From positions 1 to 12,584 of the forward strand of contig DAIUBN010000083.1 of the NCBI GenBank assembly GCA_036846645.1: a stretch of DNA of 12,584 nucleotides, read 5' to 3'. The position numbers and the translations under genes are program-made. The stretch is from JAAYUD01 sp036846645 (lineage in GTDB: Bacteria > Bacteroidota > Bacteroidia > Bacteroidales > Bacteroidaceae). Each line of letters begins with the position of its first letter. The stretch's first letter is position 1. Under the pieces are notes generated by a model. That model ran no database searches and was not told the DNA's origin. It saw nothing but the letters and a program-made list of their open reading frames with translations. Shown piece by piece: positions 7,376-12,584 of this stretch.

Positions 7376-7417
7376 TCGCCCCCGTTGCAGTCAATTGCAG
7401 CGGGGGCGATTGCTTTT
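7376..7417 (+). terminator. Strong intrinsic terminator of the arg operon
   Basis: The arms TCGCCCCCGTTGCA (7376-7389) and TGCAGCGGGGGCGA (7396-7409) form a 14-bp stem with a single G-U pair and a 6-nt loop (GTCAAT), followed by the T-rich TTGCTTTT. It stands 33 bp after the argD stop and is by far the most GC-rich hairpin in the window. Confidence 0.92.
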
Positions 7418-7430
7418 AGTCGGTCGCTCT

Positions 7431-7491
7431 ATAGGCTCTAAAATCTATAAGTCCCATAAGCTTTATAAGGCCTATATGGCTATTAGGCTTA
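7431..7491. repeat. Degenerate period-9 tandem repeat (ATAAGnCCT-like units)
   Basis: After the arg terminator the sequence falls into successive 9-bp units: ATAGGCTCT (7431), a 7-bp interrupted stretch, then ATAAGTCCC (7447), ATAAGCTTT (7456), ATAAGGCCT (7465), ATATGGCTA (7474) and TTAGGCTTA (7483). No coding frame covers it and it lies upstream of the next gene's promoter. I know of no function; similar ATAAG-rich intergenic repeats are, from memory, common in Bacteroides genomes. Confidence 0.65.
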
Positions 7492-7541
7492 ATACCTTTC
7501 GATTACCAGAAAACATAAATATTAATTTTATACTCATTTTT

Positions 7542-7585
7542 ATTTGCATAAAATTTGCATGTATTAAATAAACCGATTATCTTTG
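7542..7585 (+). promoter_or_regulatory. Promoter of the first EamA transporter gene, with direct repeat
   Basis: TTTG (7554-7557), a 20-bp spacer and TATCTTTG (7578-7585) match the Bacteroides promoter exactly; transcription should begin near 7592, about 30 nt before the ATG. The 8-mer ATTTGCAT occurs twice, at 7542-7549 and 7553-7560, exactly 11 bp apart. The second copy contains the -33 element, so the pair could be a regulator site on one face of the helix. Confidence 0.75.
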
Positions 7586-7622
7586 CTGCATAATAACCTA
7601 ATAAATATATTATTTTCATATT

Positions 7623-8534
7623 ATGTATACTGTATTAAGCAAAACACAGCAACACAGCAAAAGTAATATCTTCTATCATATAGAAGCTATTATCATCTCT
7701 TCGATATGGGGTATCACCTTTGTCTCTACTAAGGTATTGATGGCTCATGGACTAGGACCGGAAGAGATTATGTTGCTCCGCTTTATATTAGCATACATCT
7801 TTATTTGGACTATTTCTCCTCGTAAGTTTTGGGCAGATAAGTTGAAAGATGAATTCTTGATGCTAGTTCTTGGTATGACGGGTGGTTCGTTCTACTTCTT
7901 GGCAGAAAATATAGCTCTTCAATATACTCAGGCTAGTGATGTATCGATTCTTCTTAGTATCATTCCCTTACTCTCTGCATTAGTTGCACCAATTTTCTTT
8001 AAAGCAGAACATATTACGAAATCTTTGATAATCGGTGCTGTAGTGGCATTAGTCGGTGTTGGTCTGGTGGTGATGAACGAACATGCACAGTTCAATCCCA
8101 ATCCGATTGGAGATATATTGGTTATTGCAGCTTCTGTAATGTGGGTGATCTATGGCTTGATTACAAAGAAGTTGGGCTCTAGCTATTCGTCGACATTTAT
8201 TACTCGTAAAGTATTTTTTTACGGTATACTTACTATACTTCCTGCTTTCCCTATTATGGGAACAGGTTTTCATCCTGAAGCTTTAACACATCTGACAGTA
8301 ATCTTAAATTTGTTGTTCCTCGGCTTGGTAGCTTCTTTCTGGTGCTACCTGTCGTGGAACAGAGTGATTGATAAGATTGGTGTGGTTACTTCCAATAATT
8401 ATCTGTATCTAAGTCCACTTGCTACCTTTATTTTTTCGGCAACCGTCCTCGATGAACGTATTACTTTAGAGGCAATATTTGGTTCGTTGCTCATTCTGGT
8501 CGGCGTGGTCTTTGCTCAGAAGAAACTATCTTAA
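7623..8534 (+). CDS. EamA/DMT-family inner-membrane transporter (first of a tandem pair)
   Basis: This 303-residue, strongly hydrophobic protein has two EamA repeats and about ten predicted membrane helices, the standard layout of drug/metabolite transporters (RhaT/YdcZ-like exporters of amino acids or other metabolites). The first repeat begins with EAIIISSIWGITFVSTKVLM, the conserved WG-x-x-F start of the family. The second begins near residue 155 (GDILVIAASVMWVIYGLITKK). It has its own promoter 30 nt ahead and no clear terminator behind. The next gene is a paralogue that shares EIMLLRF, TGGSFYF, ALQYTQA, FITRKVFFYG and NYLYLxPLATFI; I estimate about half the residues are identical. The substrate cannot be told from sequence; position beside the arg operon does not prove an arginine link. 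Confidence 0.9.
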   Translation: MYTVLSKTQQHSKSNIFYHIEAIIISSIWGITFVSTKVLMAHGLGPEEIMLLRFILAYIFIWTISPRKFWADKLKDEFLMLVLGMTGGSFYFLAENIALQYTQASDVSILLSIIPLLSALVAPIFFKAEHITKSLIIGAVVALVGVGLVVMNEHAQFNPNPIGDILVIAASVMWVIYGLITKKLGSSYSSTFITRKVFFYGILTILPAFPIMGTGFHPEALTHLTVILNLLFLGLVASFWCYLSWNRVIDKIGVVTSNNYLYLSPLATFIFSATVLDERITLEAIFGSLLILVGVVFAQKKLS

Positions 8535-8615
8535 TCAATCTCTTTTGCTTTTAAACAAGGCTTGATATTAGCTGCCTATTAGTAGAGTAAGATTATAAAT
8601 TCGTTCCTTATTTAT

Positions 8616-8646
8616 TTTGTATTGCTTTGCGTTTGCTGTACATTTG
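8616..8646 (+). promoter_or_regulatory. Promoter of the second EamA transporter gene
   Basis: TTTG (8616-8619), a 19-bp spacer and TACATTTG (8639-8646) match the Bacteroides consensus. The predicted start of transcription, near 8653, lies just before the ATGs at 8659 and 8665. An upstream in-frame ATG at 8617 sits inside the -33 element and so cannot be the start of translation from this promoter. Confidence 0.75.
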
Positions 8647-8664
8647 TGCATTAATTCAATGATT

Positions 8665-9552
8665 ATGAAGCAAACTAAAGTAACAAGTCATATACTAGCA
8701 ATCATCATCTCTGTCATTTGGGGAACTACTTTCGTATCTTCTAAAGTGCTGATCAATCATGGCCTTTCGCCTCATGAGATTATGTTGCTTCGTTTTTTGA
8801 TAGCATACATCTGTATGTTGTTTTTTGCTCATAAGCGTTTGTTTGCCGATAATCTGAAAGACGAGTTACTTTTGGTCTTGTTAGGTGTTACGGGTGGCTC
8901 TTTCTATTTTATGTTCGAAAATTCGGCGCTACAATATACTCAGGCTTGCAACGTCTCGATTCTAATCAGCATGACTCCGTTGCTTAATTCTCTTGCGGCT
9001 GCAGCTATATTTAAAAGTGTGCATTTCACTCGCAACTTATTCTTTGGTGCTGTTGTTGCCATGGCAGGAGTTTCAATGGTAGTTCTGAATGGACATTTTG
9101 CCTTGAAACTCAATCCCTTCGGAGATGTGTTGGTGCTATTGGCTGCATTGACATGGGTCGTTTATGGATTGGCACTCAAAGAACTCGTCCCTCGTTATAC
9201 GTCGGCTTTCATTACTAGGAAAGTATTTTTTTACGGTGTCATCACAATATTGCCTTTCTTCCCCATTATGGGAGTTCCGTTCCGTACAGATTGTCTCTTG
9301 GACCCAGTGGTGATGGGCAACCTCCTATTCCTAAGCATCTTGGCTTCTTTTATTGGCTATTTGGTTTGGAACGCTGTTGTCGCCAAACTGGGGGTTGTGG
9401 TTACTACCAATTATCTTTATCTCAATCCGCTCGCTACATTTATTACTTCTATTATATTCTTACAAGAAAAGATAACTCTTGTCGGGATATTGGGTGGAGT
9501 ATTGATATTGAGTGGAGTTTATTTTTCGCAGAAGTCTAAAAGTAATGGTTAG
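8665..9552 (+). CDS. EamA/DMT-family inner-membrane transporter (second of a tandem pair)
   Basis: This is a 295-residue paralogue of the preceding gene, with the same two EamA repeats and about ten membrane helices (ILAIIISVIWGTTFVSSKVL near the N-terminus; FGDVLVLLAALTWVVYGLALKE opening the second half). The ATG at 8665 is chosen because transcription from the promoter at 8616-8646 should begin near 8653; ATG 8659 is an equally in-frame alternative. The pair arose by duplication and has diverged over the whole length, so both copies look functional and may differ in substrate. The stop overlaps or abuts the start of the oxidoreductase gene, implying a transcriptional unit and perhaps a shared physiological role. 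The transported compound is unknown. Confidence 0.9.
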   Translation: MKQTKVTSHILAIIISVIWGTTFVSSKVLINHGLSPHEIMLLRFLIAYICMLFFAHKRLFADNLKDELLLVLLGVTGGSFYFMFENSALQYTQACNVSILISMTPLLNSLAAAAIFKSVHFTRNLFFGAVVAMAGVSMVVLNGHFALKLNPFGDVLVLLAALTWVVYGLALKELVPRYTSAFITRKVFFYGVITILPFFPIMGVPFRTDCLLDPVVMGNLLFLSILASFIGYLVWNAVVAKLGVVVTTNYLYLNPLATFITSIIFLQEKITLVGILGGVLILSGVYFSQKSKSNG

Positions 9553-11425
9553 AATGAATCTTAAATCTTGGTTTCTCTTCATTTTATTATCAACTCTGAT
9601 TACTTCATGTCAGTTCAAGAGTGATTATGATGTTGTTGTCGTTGGTGGTGGAACTAGCGGAACTTGTGCTGCTGTACAAAGTGCACGTTTGGGAACTAAA
9701 ACACTATTGCTCGAATCTACTCCATGGCTAGGTGGCATGCTTACTTCGGCGGGAGTGAGTGCAGTAGATGGTAATTATCGGTTGCCTAGTGGATTGTGGG
9801 GCGAGTTTCGTGATGCGCTTGCTCAATATTATGGCTCACTTGATGCATTGAAAACGGGGTGGGTGAGTAATGTGCAATTTGAGCCTTCTGTAGGAAATCA
9901 GATATTTCAAACTTGGGTGGCTGCTCAATCGTCTACACTGATGTATCAAAAGAATACTTTTGTTACCCGATTACAACGTGTGCCGGAAGGTTGGAAAGTG
10001 ACTTTCAATAAGGATGGCAAGCAGCAGACTATTAAGGCATCTTATATTATTGATGCTACCGAACTAGGTGATATAGCAAAAATGGCAGGACTCCCTTATC
10101 GGGTTGGAATGGATAACAAATTTGAGACTGGAGAATCTCAAGCACCCGATGTCGCTAATAATATTGTACAAGATATGACATACGTCATCACTGTGAAACA
10201 ATATGATTCGCCTCATCTTATTGCTCGCCCTGAAGGATATGATCCGAAAGAGTTTCGTAATAGTTGTGTATGCCGATATAACGATTCAACTGCTTGGCAG
10301 AAACCTTGGTCGCCCGAGATGATGCTCTCATACGGTAAACTTCCTAATAGCAAATTTATGCTCAACTGGCCTATCTTTGGCAATGATACCTATCTCAATG
10401 ATATAGAATACACTCCATCTCAACGAGATTCGTTATGGTTGGTAGCAAAGGCAACGAGTATGCGTTATCTTTATTTTATGCAGCATGAATTGGGCATGAC
10501 TACTCTTGGGATTGTCGACGAGTATCCTACTCCCGATCATCTACCTTTCATACCTTATTATAGGGAGGGTAGAAGATTTAAAGGTGTCGTGCAGTTCACG
10601 CTCAATGATATTCTTCTACCTTATTCGCAGAAGTTGCCACTCTATAGAACAACTATTGCCGTTGGAGATTATCCCGTCGATCACCATCACCACGCTTATA
10701 TTGGAAAAGATCTACCCCAATTGAAATTCCCTTCAATTCCTTCGTATGGTGTTCCGCTTGGTATCATCATTCCCGAGAAAGAAGATCGTCTGCTCTTGGC
10801 TGAAAAATCTGTTTCGGTCACCAATCTGGTAAATGGTACTACCCGCTTGCAGCCCGTTTCTATGCAGATAGGGCAGGCTGCGGGAACATTGGCAAGTCTG
10901 GCAATCAAGGAGAAATGTACTCCACGCCATGTGCCGGTTCGTAAAGTGCAGTCGGCATTATTGGAGAGTGGCAATTATCTGCTGCCTTATTTGGATGTTG
11001 ACAAGAGCAATCCTTCTTTCAAATCATTGCAGCGGATAGGTGTTACTGGTATACTTCGTGGAGTAGGCAAACATGTCGATTGGTCCAATCAGACTTGGAT
11101 AAATGCCGATAGTTTACTGCTTCATCGACAATTGGTTTATCTATCGGAGTTCTATAAAACCTGGAATGCACCGAATATCAGCAATGATACTGCTGTGTCT
11201 TTATCCGAAGTTCTTTCTATCATTACAGATATTGCAGGAAAAGAAAAAATTAATTTGCCTTCTAGTATGGAACAGGCTGTAAAGGCAATATTCAACAAGT
11301 ACAAGTTAGGCGAATATAATGCAGAAAGTCCGTCAACCCGCAAACAATTTGCAGTGTTGGTCGATGTCCTTTTGCATCCCTTCGAATCGAGAGACGTGAC
11401 GCTCAATGGTTATTATCTTAAATAG
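9545..11425 (+). CDS. Predicted lipoprotein FAD-dependent oxidoreductase (FAD_oxidored family)
   Basis: The protein has 626 residues from ATG 9545 (ATG 9554 also possible, giving 623). It starts with a short hydrophobic signal ending in a lipobox, LITSC with the lipidated cysteine at residue 22, so it should be exported and anchored in a membrane. A classic FAD-binding Rossmann motif follows at once: DVVVVGGGTSGTCAAV (about 29-44) with the acidic residue LLLES near 56. This matches the FAD-dependent oxidoreductase family PF12831, often annotated loosely as xanthan lyase-like. A tetra-histidine VDHHHHAY lies at 378-385, and the second flavin-contact region NLVNGTTRLQPVSMQIGQAAGTLA comes later. 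The last roughly 140 residues form a separate region described under findings. The gene is fused to the second EamA gene by an 8-bp overlap. The substrate is unknown. Confidence 0.85.
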   Translation: MVRMNLKSWFLFILLSTLITSCQFKSDYDVVVVGGGTSGTCAAVQSARLGTKTLLLESTPWLGGMLTSAGVSAVDGNYRLPSGLWGEFRDALAQYYGSLDALKTGWVSNVQFEPSVGNQIFQTWVAAQSSTLMYQKNTFVTRLQRVPEGWKVTFNKDGKQQTIKASYIIDATELGDIAKMAGLPYRVGMDNKFETGESQAPDVANNIVQDMTYVITVKQYDSPHLIARPEGYDPKEFRNSCVCRYNDSTAWQKPWSPEMMLSYGKLPNSKFMLNWPIFGNDTYLNDIEYTPSQRDSLWLVAKATSMRYLYFMQHELGMTTLGIVDEYPTPDHLPFIPYYREGRRFKGVVQFTLNDILLPYSQKLPLYRTTIAVGDYPVDHHHHAYIGKDLPQLKFPSIPSYGVPLGIIIPEKEDRLLLAEKSVSVTNLVNGTTRLQPVSMQIGQAAGTLASLAIKEKCTPRHVPVRKVQSALLESGNYLLPYLDVDKSNPSFKSLQRIGVTGILRGVGKHVDWSNQTWINADSLLLHRQLVYLSEFYKTWNAPNISNDTAVSLSEVLSIITDIAGKEKINLPSSMEQAVKAIFNKYKLGEYNAESPSTRKQFAVLVDVLLHPFESRDVTLNGYYLK

Positions 11426-11470
11426 TAATCACTGCTCTTGACAATAATATCTTTTTATTAAAAATTGTTC

Positions 11471-11494
11471 GATAATAGAGTATTATCTTTTATT
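11471..11494 (+). terminator. AT-rich hairpin, possible terminator after the oxidoreductase gene
   Basis: GATAATA (11471-11477) and TATTATC (11481-11487) pair perfectly around GAG and are followed by TTTTATT. It lies 45 bp after the stop. The stem has only two G-C pairs, so it is a weak terminator at best. Confidence 0.45.
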
Positions 11495-11501
11495 GAAAAT
11501 G

Positions 11502-11562
11502 AAATATCATTATAAATAACAGTTTTGATATTTGCTTTTCTTAATTGAAAGTTGTTATTTTG
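11502..11562 (+). promoter_or_regulatory. Putative promoter of the ECF sigma gene with flanking inverted repeat
   Basis: TTTG (11531-11534), a 20-bp spacer and TTATTTTG (11555-11562) match the Bacteroides promoter with one mismatch in the -7 element. The predicted transcription start, near 11569, lies about 20 nt before the ATG at 11591. The inverted repeat AAATATCA (11502-11509) / TGATATTT (11526-11533) overlaps the -33 box; in such AT-rich DNA this could be chance. Confidence 0.55.
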
Positions 11563-11590
11563 CATCGAATCAAAATTATCGTTTTACAGA

Positions 11591-12139
11591 ATGGAATTAA
11601 CTAAGTCTTTTGCAGAAATATACAATACCTATTATAAAAAGGCATTTCGTTTTGTGAAGTCTTACATCCATGATGAAGCGGCTGCCGAAGATATTGCTTC
11701 CGAGGCTCTTATCAAATTGTGGGAGCAGATTAAAGCAAAAGAGATTGATTATGTTGCTCCTCTCTTATTGGCCATTCTCAAAAACAAATCACTCGATTAT
11801 CTTAAACACGAGGAGGTGAAACGCAATGCGTTGGAAGAAATAGCCGATTGGTATAGCTATGAACGTTCTGTTCGTATTTCTTCTTTGGAAGCTTGTAATC
11901 CGGATGATATCTTTTCGAATGATGTGGAGCGGATTGTACACGAAGTATTGGAACAACTGCCAGAACAGACTCGGAAAATATTTGTAATGAGTCGCTTTGA
12001 TAATCTGACCAATAATGAAATATCCGAAAAAATGAATGTTTCTACTAAAAGTGTCGAATACCACATCACAAAGGCACTCAAGGTGCTTCGTGTGGCCTTG
12101 AAAGATTATCTTCCTATCTTCTTTTTCTTATTTGCATAA
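11591..12139 (+). CDS. ECF-type RNA polymerase sigma factor (Bacteroidetes sigma-70 family)
   Basis: This 182-residue sigma factor has the two-domain ECF layout. Region 2 covers residues about 8-75 (FAEIYNTYYKKAFRFVKSYIHDEAAAEDIASEAL), with the DEAAAEDIASEA segment typical of core binding and -10 recognition. Region 4 covers about 120-172 (LEQLPEQTRKIFVMSRFDNLTNNEISEKMNVSTKSVEYHITKAL) and is a helix-turn-helix for the -35 box. The frame extends upstream to 11552, but ATG 11591 lies just behind a promoter and begins at the normal ECF N-terminus. The C-terminus ends in a hydrophobic tail (YLPIFFFLFA), also seen, from memory, in other Bacteroides ECF factors. The next gene is a FecR-type anti-sigma factor, so the pair most likely switches on a nutrient-uptake locus to the right of the window in response to a TonB-dependent receptor signal. 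Confidence 0.93.
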   Translation: MELTKSFAEIYNTYYKKAFRFVKSYIHDEAAAEDIASEALIKLWEQIKAKEIDYVAPLLLAILKNKSLDYLKHEEVKRNALEEIADWYSYERSVRISSLEACNPDDIFSNDVERIVHEVLEQLPEQTRKIFVMSRFDNLTNNEISEKMNVSTKSVEYHITKALKVLRVALKDYLPIFFFLFA

Positions 12140-12206
12140 AATTTTTTTGTTTTTGATTTAGGGATGTTCTTCTCTGAGTCGTTTTCTTAATATAAGGTCA
12201 TAAATT

Positions 12207-12584
12207 ATGGACATAAAATTGCTACAGAAATACATTGCCGGTAACGCTGATAAGAGCGAAACTCAACAGGTTGTGGAGTGGATGAAGCTCAGTGATGATA
12301 ACCGGCGTGAGTATATGGCACAACGCAAATTGTATGATATTGCATTGTGGCGCACTCAGCGTAGCGATGACGAAGAGTCTGCTCCTGCTAGAAGATGGAC
12401 TATTGGTATGGTGCTGAAAGAGACCTTGAAGATAGCTGCTGTTATTGCTATAGTGTTTTCGGCAACCTATTTCTGGATGGACTCCGAACGTCAACATGAG
12501 GAAGAATCTCTTCAAAGTGTATATGCTCCATCTGGGCAACGTACCGAGATCCGATTGCCGGATGGAACGAAAGTGTGGCTCAAT
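12207..12584 (+). CDS. FecR-type anti-sigma factor, 3' part missing (runs off the right edge)
   Basis: The gene opens at ATG 12207, 67 bp after the sigma factor stop, and is still open at the window end (126 residues seen; family members are about 300-400). The first roughly 70 residues form the cytoplasmic sigma-binding region (MDIKLLQKYIAGNADKSE onward, with a WM and a WRTQ segment). A single membrane helix lies at about residues 73-92 (LKIAAVIAIVFSATYFW). The periplasmic FecR domain then begins with VYAPSGQRTEIRLPDGTKVWLN, a highly recognisable family signature. In Bacteroides such proteins hold the partner ECF sigma factor until a SusC-like receptor with an N-terminal signalling extension reports substrate. 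That receptor should lie just beyond the window; this is inference. Confidence 0.93.
   Translation, partial: MDIKLLQKYIAGNADKSETQQVVEWMKLSDDNRREYMAQRKLYDIALWRTQRSDDEESAPARRWTIGMVLKETLKIAAVIAIVFSATYFWMDSERQHEEESLQSVYAPSGQRTEIRLPDGTKVWLN

Noticed and set aside
8535..8615. Terminator between the two EamA genes
   Set aside because: Only very short complementary stretches (such as CAAG/CTTG) and no following T-run were found, so read-through is possible.
12222..12539. Minus-strand open frame of 105 codons at the right edge
   Set aside because: It is antisense to the FecR-type gene, which carries an unmistakable family signature.
1..12584. CRISPR array, tRNA, insertion sequence or prophage remnant
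   Set aside because: No regularly spaced repeats, cloverleaf-like sequence, transposase or phage motif was seen on either strand.

Overview
The window looks like chromosomal DNA from a gut Bacteroides (Bacteroidota). This rests on moderate A+T content, Bacteroides-type promoters (TTTG, about 20 bp, TAnnTTTG) upstream of several genes, an ArgR-led arginine operon of the Bacteroides kind, and an ECF sigma factor followed by a FecR-type anti-sigma gene, which is typical of Bacteroides glycan-uptake loci. No tRNA, rRNA, insertion sequence or CRISPR array was seen.

Left arm (1-2650, minus strand). proC (pyrroline-5-carboxylate reductase) is followed by a hairpin, then by a two-gene unit: an XRE-cupin regulator and an AMP-forming acyl-CoA synthetase that runs off the left edge. 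Two inverted repeats lie in front of the regulator gene, one of them over the weak -33 region of its putative promoter.

Centre (2651-7420). A divergent control region separates proC from argR. It carries a promoter on each strand and an 18-bp sequence that matches the E. coli ARG-box consensus at 17 of 18 positions. To the right run argR, a GNAT acyltransferase, argG, argC and argD, closely spaced and with one ATGA overlap, ending at a strong GC-rich terminator. Because Bacteroides makes arginine through N-succinylated intermediates, the GNAT is the natural candidate for the first step (N-succinylglutamate synthase), and ArgC and ArgD would then act on succinylated substrates. argB, the carbamoyltransferase, argH and the deacylase are not in the window.

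Right-centre (7420-11500). A degenerate period-9 tandem repeat follows the arg terminator. Next come two tandem EamA-type transporter paralogues, each with its own near-perfect promoter. The second overlaps, and is probably co-transcribed with, a gene for a predicted lipoprotein FAD-dependent oxidoreductase with an unusual C-terminal region.

Right edge (11500-12584). An ECF sigma factor and the 5' part of a FecR-type anti-sigma factor begin what is probably a SusC/SusD-type nutrient-uptake locus beyond the window.

Most of the window is ordinary metabolism. I do not see an unambiguous new system. The most informative points are the arg/pro control region, the GNAT with a cysteine cluster, the regulator/ligase pair with palindromes, the duplicated transporters and the oxidoreductase C-terminus.
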